64,000 bases of DNA. Source: Halanaerobium saccharolyticum (GTDB taxonomy: Bacteria > Bacillota > Halanaerobiia > Halanaerobiales > Halanaerobiaceae). This document shows, piece after piece, positions 53,930-63,016 of this stretch; position 1 is the first letter of the stretch, and the number at the start of each line of letters is the position of its first letter. The translations under genes and the position numbers were made by a program. The notes beneath the pieces were generated by a model that ran no database searches, was not told the origin of the DNA, and saw only the letters and a list, made by a program, of their open reading frames with translations. The stretch covers positions 51,748-115,747 of the forward strand of contig NZ_SNWX01000007.1 in NCBI RefSeq assembly GCF_004362045.1, given 5' to 3'.

Positions 53930-54003
53930 TCACATCGCTTTTATTTGCAGAAGTTATAATAGCAAAATTAGCACATCAATATATAAGATAAAATTCAAAA
54001 AAA

Positions 54004-54032
54004 GCCCTGCTTCATAGAACTTGAAGCAGGGC
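54004..54032. terminator. Bidirectional terminator between folD and rbsB
   Basis: An 11-bp stem (GCCCTGCTTCA with TGAAGCAGGGC, loop of 7) is flanked by A-rich DNA on the left and by TTTTTATT on the right, so it can end transcripts from both the folD (+) and rbs (-) sides. Confidence 0.92.
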
Positions 54033-54126
54033 CTTTTTATTAAACTACGAACTATTTATTTCCAGATATTCATTACTTAATAGCTAAGTTAATTCAATTA
54101 ATTTAATTTTTTTAACTATTAATTTT

Positions 54127-55020
54127 TTAATCAGTAATTAATTCTAAAGGTACTGGAATATACTCTTTAACTTCATTTCCATTTGCTACCTTAACTGCTG
54201 TTTCTACTGCCATTTCACCCATCAAAGTAGGTCTTTGGGCAACAGTAGCCGCCATTTTACCTTCTTTTACAGCTTCTACTGCATCATCAATAGCATCAAA
54301 ACCTACAATCATAATCTCATCTGAACGTCCAGCTGCTGAGATAGCTTCCATTGCACCTAAAGCCATATTATCATTGTGTGCAAATACAGCATCAATATCT
54401 GGATTACCCTGAAGAATATTTTCCATAACTGTCATACCTTCTGCACGATCAAATCCTGCAGGCTGTCTGGCAATTACTTTCAGGTTAGGATATTTATCCA
54501 TCACAATATTAAATCCTTTACCTCTATCTCTAGCAGCAGAGGTTCCAGGAATTCCCTGAAGTTCGACAACATTACCTTCTTTATTTAACTGCTTAGCAAT
54601 GAACTCACCTGCCATTTTCCCACCCTCAACATTATCCGAGGCAATATGACTTACAACATCTCCACCTTCAGCTGCACGGTCAACTGTAATTACAGGTACA
54701 CCTGCATCATTAGCAGCAGTAATTGCCGAAACAACAGCATTTCCATCAACAGGATTTACAATTAAAACATCAATTTGTTTAATTAATAAATCTTCAACAC
54801 TGCTTAACTGCGCTGCAGCATCATTTTGAGCATCTACAGTTAAAATTTCTACACCCATTTCTTCTGCCATAGATTCAGCACCATCTTTTAAGTCAACAAA
54901 GAAAGGATTATTTAAAGTAGATACAGCCAGACCAATCTTAATATCCTGAGCGGCAGCACCAGCTGAAAGTCCAACCAACAGAATTAATGATAAAGCTAAA
55001 ACAATAGTTAATTTTCTCAT
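54127..55020 (-). CDS. rbsB: Ribose ABC transporter substrate-binding protein
   Basis: This 297-residue periplasmic sugar-binding protein has a Sec signal peptide (about 1-24, ending AGAAAQ) with no lipobox cysteine. The mature part begins KIGLAVSTLNNPFFVDLK, and VNPVDGNAVVSAI, VDRAAEGGDVVSHIASDN and FAHNDNMALGAMEA follow, as in RbsB. A soluble rather than lipid-anchored protein suits a diderm cell. It is the last gene of the operon, 104 nt after rbsC, and ends before a bidirectional terminator. Confidence 0.96.
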   Translation of the reverse strand: MRKLTIVLALSLILLVGLSAGAAAQDIKIGLAVSTLNNPFFVDLKDGAESMAEEMGVEILTVDAQNDAAAQLSSVEDLLIKQIDVLIVNPVDGNAVVSAITAANDAGVPVITVDRAAEGGDVVSHIASDNVEGGKMAGEFIAKQLNKEGNVVELQGIPGTSAARDRGKGFNIVMDKYPNLKVIARQPAGFDRAEGMTVMENILQGNPDIDAVFAHNDNMALGAMEAISAAGRSDEIMIVGFDAIDDAVEAVKEGKMAATVAQRPTLMGEMAVETAVKVANGNEVKEYIPVPLELITD

Positions 55021-55124
55021 TTTTTTATTCCTCCTTGAATTTTTATTCTTTAAATGAATTTTGTCAAAAAGAAGCTGCTAACAAGCTCACCTCCTATTTA
55101 AAATATTTTTCTTAATTTATATTA

Positions 55125-56087
55125 TCACTGCTGCTGGCTCTTACGATCTAAGAAGACAGCAAGCAGAATAACAGCACCTTTGGCAACTAATTGATAAAAT
55201 GAAGATACATTTAAGAGATTTAATCCATTATTTAAAACTGCGATGATTAAAGCACCAATAATAGTTCCAACTACCCCTCCACTACCACCAGAAAGGCTGG
55301 TTCCACCAAGAACAACAGCTGCAATCGCGTCTAACTCATAACCTTCTCCTGCCATCGGTTGAGCAGAATTTAATCTGGAAGTTAAAATTATTCCACTTAC
55401 AGCTGCTAAAAAACCATTAAGTGCATAAACTGCAATTTTTATTTTATCTGTATTAATACCGGATAACTTAGTTGCTTTTTCATTACCACCTATTGCATAA
55501 ATATAGCGGCCCAGTGGTGTCTTTTTAAGCAGGATATAAATTACAAATAAAAGTAAAAACATAATAACAACCGGAACTGGAATTCTACCTAAATAACCGG
55601 CTCCAAAAAATCTAAATGTTTCATCAAACCCAGAAATTGGACGACCATTTGTGTAAATTAGAGTAAAACCTCTGGCTATGGTCATCATTGCTAAAGTTAC
55701 AATAAATGCCGGCAGTTTGGCTTTTGCAACTGCAATACCATTAAATAAACCCAGCGCTGTACCGGCTGCCAGACCAATAAAAATAGCTAAAAATACATTC
55801 AAACCAGAATTAATAATCATTCCAGCAGTTATCGCTCCTGAAAAAGCCAGCATTGAACCAACTGAAAGATCAATCCCACCTGTTAAAATCACCATTGTCA
55901 TCCCAAAAGATATAATAGCAATAATTGAAACCTGTCTCACTATATTTAGCAGGTTTGGTATTGTTAAAAAATAAGGACTTAAAAAAGATAAAATAATAAT
56001 TAAAACTAAAAGTCCAATACCTGTTTTAAATTTATTTAAAACTTCTAAGATATTATTTTTATTTAGATTACTACTAAGATTATTCAC
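55125..56087 (-). CDS. rbsC: Ribose ABC transporter permease
   Basis: This 320-residue membrane protein has about nine to ten helices and the sugar-permease motifs ILTGGIDLSVGSMLAFSG near residue 67 and YAIGGNEKATKLSGIN near 196 (coupling loop). VVLGGTSLSGGSGGVVGT near 262 is also typical of RbsC. It forms the channel of the ribose importer. The gene starts after rbsA with a 1-nt gap. Confidence 0.96.
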   Translation of the reverse strand: MNNLSSNLNKNNILEVLNKFKTGIGLLVLIIILSFLSPYFLTIPNLLNIVRQVSIIAIISFGMTMVILTGGIDLSVGSMLAFSGAITAGMIINSGLNVFLAIFIGLAAGTALGLFNGIAVAKAKLPAFIVTLAMMTIARGFTLIYTNGRPISGFDETFRFFGAGYLGRIPVPVVIMFLLLFVIYILLKKTPLGRYIYAIGGNEKATKLSGINTDKIKIAVYALNGFLAAVSGIILTSRLNSAQPMAGEGYELDAIAAVVLGGTSLSGGSGGVVGTIIGALIIAVLNNGLNLLNVSSFYQLVAKGAVILLAVFLDRKSQQQ

Positions 56088-56088
56088 T

Positions 56089-57588
56089 TTACTGATTCCT
56101 CCTTCCGGTTGCCAGCTGCATTATCTCTTCCTGGTTAGCGTCAGCGGCATCCAGCTCTCCCATTATTTCTTGTTCGTGCATCACCAAAATACGATTACTT
56201 AAATTTAAAACCTCAGGCAGCTCTGAAGAAATCAAGATTACTCCCACTCCATTATCAACTAATTCCTGCATCAAATTGTAGATTTCCCTCTTAGCTCCCA
56301 CATCAATTCCGCGTGTTGGTTCATCTAAAATAACAACCTCCGGCTTTGTAGAAAGCAGCTTAGAAATTACAACTTTCTGTTGATTTCCACCACTTAAATT
56401 TTTAACCAGCTGCATTTCTGAAGGTGTTTTAATACTTAAATCCTCAATATATTTTTGAGCAAGTTCTTTTTCAGCAGCAGCATTTATAAAAGTGTGGGCT
56501 TTTAACATTGTGGTTAAAACAGAGATGCTTATATTATCAGCAACCGGAAGTCCAAGCACTAAACCCTCATCTTTACGATCTTCACTTAAATAAGAAATGC
56601 CATTTTTCAGAGCATCAGCAGGAGAATTAATTTCTAATTTCTTGCCTTTAAAATATATATCTCCTGTTTTTTCTTTATAAACTCCGAAAACAGCTTTTGC
56701 CAGTTCAGTTCTGCCGGACCCCATTAAACCAGCAATTCCAAGAACCTCTCCTTTATGCAGTAAAAACGAAGCATCTATAATTTTATCGGGTACTGCCAAA
56801 TTCTCAACTCTTAAAATTTCTTCTCCCGGATTAAATTTCATTTCCGGAAAACGATCTTCAATTGTTCTACCAACCATCATATTTATTAATTGATCTTCAT
56901 CAGTCTCAGCTGTTTTAACTTCTCCCACAAACTGGCCATCTCTCAAAACTGTAACTCGATCACAGATTTCGAAAACTTCTTCCAGGCGATGTGAGATATA
57001 GACAATTGATATCTCCTGTTCCTTTAGTCTTTCTATTAGTTCAAATAAAATATCAATTTCCTGATTGGTTAAAGAAGAAGTTGGTTCATCCATTACCAGT
57101 ATATCAGCATTCTGCGAAACAGCCTTTGCAATCTCAACCATCTGCTGACTACCAATATTCAAATCCTTTATTTTAGCTCTGGGATCAATATCAACTCCGA
57201 GCATCTCCAGAACATCGGCTGTATTTTGATAGAGTTGTTTATAATTTATAAAAATTCCTTTTTTATCTTCACGCCCAAGATAAATGTTTTCTGCCACATT
57301 AAGATGGGGAATTAATTCTAACTCCTGATGAATTATAGCCAGTCCGGCATTTTGAGCTTCTTTTGTATTTTCAAATTCAACCGGATCGCCCTTTACTATA
57401 ATTTCACCCTCATCTCGTTTATGAATTCCATTCAGAACTTTCATTAAAGTGGATTTCCCAGCTCCATTTTCTCCCAGTAGAGCATGGACTTCTCCTTTTT
57501 TGAGAGTAAAATTAACTCTATCTAAAGCTTTAACTCCAGGAAATGTTTTGGTGATATTTTTCATTTCCAGTACTTTTTCGTTTCCCAT
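56089..57588 (-). CDS. rbsA: Ribose ABC transporter ATP-binding protein (two ABC domains)
   Basis: This 499-residue protein has two ABC cassettes. The N-terminal one has [12 protein letters not shown] (near 38), [14 protein letters not shown] and [10 protein letters not shown]. The C-terminal one has [14 protein letters not shown] (near 290), [13 protein letters not shown] and [13 protein letters not shown]. This is the RbsA pattern, in which the second Walker A is degenerate. It couples ATP use to ribose import. It lies directly after rbsD with no spacer. Confidence 0.96.
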   Translation of the reverse strand: MGNEKVLEMKNITKTFPGVKALDRVNFTLKKGEVHALLGENGAGKSTLMKVLNGIHKRDEGEIIVKGDPVEFENTKEAQNAGLAIIHQELELIPHLNVAENIYLGREDKKGIFINYKQLYQNTADVLEMLGVDIDPRAKIKDLNIGSQQMVEIAKAVSQNADILVMDEPTSSLTNQEIDILFELIERLKEQEISIVYISHRLEEVFEICDRVTVLRDGQFVGEVKTAETDEDQLINMMVGRTIEDRFPEMKFNPGEEILRVENLAVPDKIIDASFLLHKGEVLGIAGLMGSGRTELAKAVFGVYKEKTGDIYFKGKKLEINSPADALKNGISYLSEDRKDEGLVLGLPVADNISISVLTTMLKAHTFINAAAEKELAQKYIEDLSIKTPSEMQLVKNLSGGNQQKVVISKLLSTKPEVVILDEPTRGIDVGAKREIYNLMQELVDNGVGVILISSELPEVLNLSNRILVMHEQEIMGELDAADANQEEIMQLATGRRNQ

Positions 57589-57984
57589 TTAAAAATCAAC
57601 TCCTGAAATCAAAATTATATTAGCATAAGGAATAATTTCTCCACTCCGGACCACAGCTCTAGAGTTATTTGTTGCTTTTTTAAACTCTTCGTGAGGAAGA
57701 TATTCAATTTCTACTTCTGGCAGTAGAGCAAAAATTTTCTCTTCCAATTCTGGACTTTTTTCCTTTATTTCTGCTGCCAGGATTGCTTTTTCAACAACTA
57801 AATCATCTAAAGTAGCTCTAAGTATTTTTAAAAATTCAGGATAACCCTTTGTTAATGACAAATCAACTCTCTCAACTCCTTCTGGAATTGGCAGACCACA
57901 GTCTGCAATTACCAGACTGTCCTTATGTCCCATTTCAGCAATTACTCTGGACAATTCGCTATTAATTATTCCACCTTTTTTCAT
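57589..57984 (-). CDS. rbsD: D-ribose pyranase
   Basis: This protein of 131 residues has the RbsD signature MGHKDSLVIADCGLPIPEG near residue 18 with the catalytic histidine in MGHKD, and ends VRSGEIIPYANIILISGV. It converts beta-pyranose ribose to the furanose form used by RbsK. I chose ATG 57984, 8 nt after AAGGAG; a longer in-frame start at 58005 lies inside rbsK. Confidence 0.95.
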   Translation of the reverse strand: MKKGGIINSELSRVIAEMGHKDSLVIADCGLPIPEGVERVDLSLTKGYPEFLKILRATLDDLVVEKAILAAEIKEKSPELEEKIFALLPEVEIEYLPHEEFKKATNNSRAVVRSGEIIPYANIILISGVDF

Positions 57985-57985
57985 C

Positions 57986-58903
57986 TTAGTTACTCCTTTC
58001 TGCAAGGAATTCGTTCAACTCTTTTTTGTCAGGGATAGAACTCTGCGCACCCCTTTTTGTGACTGAATAAGCTGCAGCCTTAACAGCAAAATCCAGAGCT
58101 TGCTTATGATTTTTCTCTTCAATTAAGCTGGCTGCAAAAGCACCTGCAAAAACATCTCCGGCAGCTGTAGTATCAACTGCTTTAACTTCTAAAGAATCTA
58201 AATGAATCGTTTCCTGACCATTATAAAAATTTACTCCTCTTTCTCCCTCAGTCACTATAATGTTTTTTACACCTTTATTTAAAAGTTCCTTAATTTTTTC
58301 TGATCGATTTTTAGCTTCAGTATCTGCTAACAATAAATCCAATTCTCCTTCATTTGGTAATAAATAATCTATTTTAGAGAGAATATGATCTGATAATTTT
58401 TGAGCTGGAGCTGGATCTAAAATTATTTTTGTATTATTTGCTGCAGCAATTTCTACAATTTTTTCAATAGTTTTAACTGGTATTTCTAACTGCAGCAGTA
58501 TGATTTTCGCTTCAATAATTTTATCTTTTATTTTTTCAATCTTTCCTAAATCTAATTCATAATTAGCACCAGGAGAAACTATAATCCGATTATTACCTTC
58601 TGGATCAACTGTAATTACAGCAACACCTGTGCTCACACCTTCAATTTCAAAAATATTGTCAATCTTAGCTCCACCATTTTCCAGGCTTGCTTTTAATCTG
58701 GGAGCAAAACTATCATCTCCACAGGCTCCAATAAACTCAACCTCATCTCCCAGTTTTGCTGCTGCCAGAGCTTGATTGGCTCCTTTGCCACCAGGGATCT
58801 GCTCAAACTTACCTCCAATTATTGTTTCACCTTCCTGAGGATACCGTTCAGTTTCTACAACCAGATCCATATTCATGCTTCCAATTACAAGTATTTTAGA
58901 CAA
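57986..58903 (-). CDS. rbsK: Ribokinase
   Basis: This 305-residue PfkB-family kinase has VIGSMNMDLVVE near the N-terminus, GGKGANQALAAAKLG near residue 38, and the catalytic DTTAAGDVFAGAFAASL near 243. It phosphorylates ribose to ribose 5-phosphate. The length and motifs match typical ribokinases. It lies 31 nt after rbsR and its stop is just before rbsD. Confidence 0.97.
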   Translation of the reverse strand: MSKILVIGSMNMDLVVETERYPQEGETIIGGKFEQIPGGKGANQALAAAKLGDEVEFIGACGDDSFAPRLKASLENGGAKIDNIFEIEGVSTGVAVITVDPEGNNRIIVSPGANYELDLGKIEKIKDKIIEAKIILLQLEIPVKTIEKIVEIAAANNTKIILDPAPAQKLSDHILSKIDYLLPNEGELDLLLADTEAKNRSEKIKELLNKGVKNIIVTEGERGVNFYNGQETIHLDSLEVKAVDTTAAGDVFAGAFAASLIEEKNHKQALDFAVKAAAYSVTKRGAQSSIPDKKELNEFLAERSN

Positions 58904-58934
58904 TTAATTCACCTGCTTTCTTCTTTTACTATAT

Positions 58935-59927
58935 TTAAACTGATTCTCGAATAATTAAGTTAGTTTTTAATGTATGATCTTTAATTTCTGCTTCCTGATT
59001 GTTTATCATTCTTAACAGAACTGTTACTGCTCTTTCTCCCATACTGTATTTAGGCTGCCGCATAGTAGTTAATTCTGGTCTTAAAAGTGAGGCAATGTCA
59101 ATATCATCATGTCCAGCAACTGCAATATCATCCGGGATATTTAAATTAGCAGCAAATAAGGCTTTATATACCCCGGCAGCACTTAAATCATTGGCTGCAA
59201 AAACAGCAGAAGGACGATTTTTTAGCTTCAGTAGTTTCTGCATTGCTTCAAACCCAGAATGCTGAGTATAATCTCCTTCAATAATATAATCATCATTTAT
59301 CTTAAGTTCATAATCCTGAAGCGCTTTTTTATATCCTGCCATTCTCTCCCGAGCTGTAGTAGTATTTAAATCACCACTAATATGGGCAATTTTTCTATAT
59401 CCTTTTTTTAGCATGTATTCTGTCATCTGGTAGGCAGAATCTTTATTATCAATACTAACCAGAGGATATAAATCACTGAGGACAGATCTATCAATCTGAA
59501 CCACCGGAAAATTTGTAGCTCTTAATTCTTTAAGTATTTCTTCATTCCCCAGAGAAAGAGAAACAATTAAACCATCTACCTGTTTACTTTTAAATAAATC
59601 AACTGCTTTTCTTTCTCTTTCTAAATGATTATCAGTATTGAAAAAAATAACAGAATAACCAAGTTTCTGTGCTTTATCCTCAATGGCTCTAGCTACCTGA
59701 GGAAAAAATGGGTTGCTAATATCCGGAATGATCAGACCAATGGTATGTGTTTTCTGCATTACCAGCCCCCGGGCTACACTATTAGGGTTATAATTCAGCT
59801 CATCAATAATTTTTAATATTTTAGCTCTGGTATCATCCCCAACATCAGGTTTATTATTTAAAACCCGGGAAACCGTGGTAACTGATACATCTGCTTCTTT
59901 TGCTATATCTTTGATTGTTACTTTCAT
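58935..59927 (-). CDS. rbsR: LacI-family ribose operon repressor
   Basis: This 330-residue regulator has a LacI HTH at the N-terminus (TIKDIAKEADVSVTTVSRVL, then the hinge PNSVARGLVMQKT) followed by a periplasmic-binding-protein-like sensor (GLIIPDISNPFFPQ; IDNKDSAYQMTEYML; FAANDLSAAGVYKA). It probably represses the rbs operon it heads and is released by ribose or a derivative. An operator-like palindrome lies about 95 nt upstream at the promoter. Confidence 0.95.
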   Translation of the reverse strand: MKVTIKDIAKEADVSVTTVSRVLNNKPDVGDDTRAKILKIIDELNYNPNSVARGLVMQKTHTIGLIIPDISNPFFPQVARAIEDKAQKLGYSVIFFNTDNHLERERKAVDLFKSKQVDGLIVSLSLGNEEILKELRATNFPVVQIDRSVLSDLYPLVSIDNKDSAYQMTEYMLKKGYRKIAHISGDLNTTTARERMAGYKKALQDYELKINDDYIIEGDYTQHSGFEAMQKLLKLKNRPSAVFAANDLSAAGVYKALFAANLNIPDDIAVAGHDDIDIASLLRPELTTMRQPKYSMGERAVTVLLRMINNQEAEIKDHTLKTNLIIRESV

Positions 59928-60021
59928 TAGTTATCACCTGATTTATAATAAAATTATCAAACAACCTGCATTAAACAAAAATTAACTGAAATTTTAAGCC
60001 AAAATTTCAATATTTAAGATT

Positions 60022-60082
60022 CGTTAACGTTTACGGTAACGTTTCCATTTATAATTATAAAATATTCTGAAAAATAATTCAA
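60022..60082 (-). promoter_or_regulatory. rbs operon promoter and LacI-type operator
   Basis: On the minus strand, TTGAAT (60082-60077) and TATAAT (60059-60054) are spaced by 17 nt. Immediately downstream, at 60022-60045, lie overlapping palindromes built on AACGTT, which match LacI-family boxes with a central CG. Binding there would block the start of transcription. The rbsR start is about 95 nt away. Confidence 0.8.
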
Positions 60083-60229
60083 GTGATAATTCTATTGATT
60101 TTAGTTAAAATATGTCTTCAGTTAAGGTTATCTCTTCCTCAGGCTCAAATTTTAATTTTAAATACTTGAGACTAGGTTATTCTTGATAATATACTTACTA
60201 AAACAATTTCTTAAATTATTTTTTAAGAA

Positions 60230-60258
60230 AAATAAAAAACTCCCCGGGGGAGGGGAGT
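60230..60258 (-). terminator. Terminator after madM
   Basis: On the minus strand a 7-bp GC-rich stem (ACTCCCC with GGGGAGT) is followed by TTTTTATT, 30 nt after the madM stop codon. Confidence 0.85.
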
Positions 60259-60288
60259 AAAATTATAATCTGCTAAAATTTATATAAA

Positions 60289-61059
60289 TTAAGTTAAGAG
60301 AGCTCTAACAATTATAAATCCAATTGAAGGTGCCACCAGAGTTCCCAGTCCAGTATAAAAAGTTGCTGTCATCGCACCATAAGGAACTAATTCCGGATCA
60401 GTAGCTGCCAGTCCTCCGGCAACTCCACTGGTAGTCCCTATTAAACCACCATAGACCATAGCTGAAGTTGGATTATCCAGTCCGACTAATCCGGCAATAA
60501 AAGGCGTAATAATCATGGTCAAAATTGATTTCACCAGACCAGCTGCTACAGAAATAGCAATTATTTCTGAACTAACCCCCAGAGCTGTACCTGTTACCGG
60601 ACCAACAATAAAAGTCACTGCTCCAGCTCCAATTGTAGTTACTACTGCCGGATCTGTATAACCTAAAATTACAGCAATTATACTACCGACTACAAAAGAA
60701 AACGTAACTCCAACTAAAAGGGAAATAATACCTACCGGCCCTGCCTTTTTAAGATTTTTCAACTTCACACCATAGGCAGTTGAGATAATAGTGTAATCTC
60801 TCAGCATACTTCCACCCAGAAGAGCAATTCCGGCTCCCCCAAAGATAGAAATATCAGCTAAACCACTGCTGCCTCCGGTAATTTTTCCTCCAATATAGGC
60901 TAAAACTAAACCAGTTATAATTGCCAGGGCAGAAGCTATTCTTTCTTCTCCCATCATAATTGATATCTTTTTTGTAACAAACATAATTAATGCAACCAGA
61001 GCGATCGAAATAATTAAATGATCTGCTCCGGCAAATGAATTTAAGGCATTTGCAAACAA
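60289..61059 (-). CDS. madM: Malonate transporter, MadM subunit
   Basis: This 256-residue membrane protein has about eight hydrophobic helices and glycine-rich blocks GGAGIALLGGSMLRDY near residue 74, GAGAVTFIVGPVTGTALG near 144 and GGLIGTTSGVAGGLAATDPE near 206. These agree with MadM of the two-subunit sodium/proton-coupled malonate symporter. MadL is encoded next to it. Related pairs may carry other dicarboxylates, so malonate is likely but not proven. It ends at a terminator. Confidence 0.83.
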   Translation of the reverse strand: MFANALNSFAGADHLIISIALVALIMFVTKKISIMMGEERIASALAIITGLVLAYIGGKITGGSSGLADISIFGGAGIALLGGSMLRDYTIISTAYGVKLKNLKKAGPVGIISLLVGVTFSFVVGSIIAVILGYTDPAVVTTIGAGAVTFIVGPVTGTALGVSSEIIAISVAAGLVKSILTMIITPFIAGLVGLDNPTSAMVYGGLIGTTSGVAGGLAATDPELVPYGAMTATFYTGLGTLVAPSIGFIIVRALLT

Positions 61060-61084
61060 GTTAAAATCACTTCCAATCTAATTT

Positions 61085-61441
61085 TTATTTATTTAATTTC
61101 GATAATAACGGTACTAAAAACATTGCTCCAATAGTTGCTACCCCACCAGCCAGAATAGCAACTGCACCACCTCTTATTGCACCAACAACATTTAATCTGG
61201 CTGCCATAGCAACAATAATTGGAATATACAGAGCACTTAAAAATTTAATTCCATTTTCAGTTCTGGTCTTAAAATTAAAACCTCTATTTTCTAAATAATT
61301 AACAGTAAGCACCATAAACAGCATGGCAAGACCAACACCACCAACATCTCCCCCAGTTCCAATAAACTGACCGAGCAATCTTCCTAAAAAGGACCCCAGC
61401 AGCATAAAGAATGCCACAAATCCCATACCAAGAATCTCCAT
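61085..61441 (-). CDS. madL: Malonate transporter, MadL subunit
   Basis: This 118-residue membrane protein has about four helices. GSFLGRLLGQFIGTGGDVGG near residue 17 and NVVGAIRGGAVAILAGG near 85 match MadL, the small subunit that works with MadM. The gene is 25 nt before madM and 58 nt after the CoA-transferase gene, all on one transcript. Confidence 0.82.
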   Translation of the reverse strand: MEILGMGFVAFFMLLGSFLGRLLGQFIGTGGDVGGVGLAMLFMVLTVNYLENRGFNFKTRTENGIKFLSALYIPIIVAMAARLNVVGAIRGGAVAILAGGVATIGAMFLVPLLSKLNK

Positions 61442-61499
61442 TGTTTCACTCCTTTATCTTATAAAAGTAATTTATTATTTAAATTAAACTTGAAACTAA

Positions 61500-62705
61500 T
61501 TAAGATATTATTCCCTTTTCCCGCATTTCTTTAATCTCCTGCTCACTAAATCCAAGGCTTTCTTTAAGTACTGAATCAGTATGTTCTCCCATTGCAGGTG
61601 CATGAGTTTTTATTTCGCCTGGAGTTTCTGATAAATGGAAAGGAGAACCAGCCACTTTAACCTTACCAACACCCGGCTGTTCTAAATCTACTATCATATC
61701 TCTATATTTTAAGTTTTTATCTTCAACTACTTTATCTACTGTATTAACAGGAGAATAAGGTAGATCATATTCTTCAAAAATTTCAGTCCATTCTGCAGTA
61801 GTCTTTTCTTTCAATCTTTTAGCAAGAATCGAAATTAACTCACCTTTATTTTCTGCTCTTAAAGGATTTGTTCTAAAACGCTCATCATCTGCCAGTTCTG
61901 GCATCTCAATTGCCTGACAAAATTTCTGCCAGAGATTATCATTTCCAATTGGGGTTACTATATAGTTATCCTTTGTTTTAAAGGACTGGAAAGGTACAAT
62001 TGTGGGATGAGCTCCACCTAATGGACCGGGGATTTCTCCTGCCATTGTATATCTGGCTATAGCATTTTCTAAAACAGAAACTAATCCATCAACCATTGAC
62101 ATATCAACATGCTGACCTTTGCCGGTTCTGTCTCTGTAACGAAGAGCACTTAAAATACCAATAACCGCCTGATGTCCAGACATAATATCACCAATGGAGC
62201 TTCCTACTCGACAGGGTTCTCCACCTTCAGGTCCAGTAATGCTCATCAAACCGCTATATGCCTGAGCAACCATATCATAGGCCGGTTTGCTTGCATATTC
62301 TTCTAGAGCGTCATGACCGAAACCACAGATTGAACAATATATAATATCCTCTTTAATTTTCTTTAATTCTTTGTAAGAAAAACCAAGTTTTTTCATGGTG
62401 GTAGGACGATAATTTTCAACTACCACATCTGCATCACTGATTAAATCTCTTAAAATTTCTTTTCCTTTTTCTTCTTTTAAGTTTAAAACCACACTTTTTT
62501 TATTGCGGTTAATACTGATAAAATAACCACTCCTCTGATCCCCCAGATCATCTTCCACAAAAGGTCCAAACTGTCTGGAATCATCACCATAAGGTGGCTC
62601 TATTTTAATAACTTCAGCCCCCAAATCTGCTAAAATCATTGTAGCAAATGGGGCTGCTAAAACATGACTTAAGTCTATTACTTTTACTCCGTCTAAGGCG
62701 CCCAC
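61500..62705 (-). CDS. CaiB/BaiF family CoA-transferase
   Basis: This 401-residue class III CoA-transferase has VIDLSHVLAAPFATMILADLGA near the N-terminus, EPPYGDDSRQFGP near 36, and the catalytic aspartate in SSIGDIMSGHQAV (Asp173, aligning to Asp169 of formyl-CoA transferase). Such enzymes move CoA between carboxylic acids by aspartyl-CoA chemistry. It heads an operon with madLM, so activation of malonate or a related dicarboxylate to its CoA ester is the inference. The substrate cannot be read from sequence. Confidence 0.88.
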   Translation of the reverse strand: MGALDGVKVIDLSHVLAAPFATMILADLGAEVIKIEPPYGDDSRQFGPFVEDDLGDQRSGYFISINRNKKSVVLNLKEEKGKEILRDLISDADVVVENYRPTTMKKLGFSYKELKKIKEDIIYCSICGFGHDALEEYASKPAYDMVAQAYSGLMSITGPEGGEPCRVGSSIGDIMSGHQAVIGILSALRYRDRTGKGQHVDMSMVDGLVSVLENAIARYTMAGEIPGPLGGAHPTIVPFQSFKTKDNYIVTPIGNDNLWQKFCQAIEMPELADDERFRTNPLRAENKGELISILAKRLKEKTTAEWTEIFEEYDLPYSPVNTVDKVVEDKNLKYRDMIVDLEQPGVGKVKVAGSPFHLSETPGEIKTHAPAMGEHTDSVLKESLGFSEQEIKEMREKGIIS

Positions 62706-62758
62706 AAGAAATCTCCTCCTATTAGTAAATTATTAATTCATTTTTTAATGAAAAATCA

Positions 62759-62821
62759 AATTCGACCCAGAGTCAATATGACTCATAGTCGAATTATATA
62801 ATATTATTATAAATTTGTCCA
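62759..62821 (-). promoter_or_regulatory. Promoter of the CoA-transferase-madLM operon with nested palindrome
   Basis: On the minus strand, TGGACA (62821-62816) and TATAAT (62798-62793) are spaced by 17 nt. Overlapping the -10 and the start is a nested palindrome: AATTCGAC with GTCGAATT (62759-62766 and 62788-62795) around GAGTCA with TGACTC (62770-62775 and 62779-62784). It could be a repressor operator or a leader hairpin. Confidence 0.7.
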
Positions 62822-62936
62822 GCTAATTTTATATTTTTAGAGTAAATTAGTGCTTTTAGTAATATTTTTAAGGTTATTGCTTCTAATCCTTTTTAAGAAC
62901 ATAAAAGCAGTTTAAGAATAAATTGTATTTTCTTCA

Positions 62937-63016
62937 ATCGAGTAGGAGGGAAATAATTAGTTTATTCCCCGTCCTCTCACACCACCACAGCTTACCGATC
63001 GGTACTGGGCGGTTCA
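62937..63016 (-). ncRNA. Group IIC intron 3' end (domains V and VI)
   Basis: Directly after the maturase stop codon the minus strand carries GAACCGCC, the GGTGGTGTGAGAGGACGGGG end of domain V, and a domain VI stem GGGAATAA/TTATTTCCC, ending near CTACTCGAT (62937). This is the standard 3' end of bacterial group IIC introns. The 5' end lies outside the window. The exon to the right of the 3' boundary, about 62830-62936, shows no gene. Confidence 0.85.

Noticed and set aside
61500..62705. Naming the CoA-transferase as formyl-CoA:oxalate CoA-transferase
   Set aside because: The class III fold is clear but substrate residues are not decisive, and no oxalyl-CoA decarboxylase gene is nearby; madLM points elsewhere.
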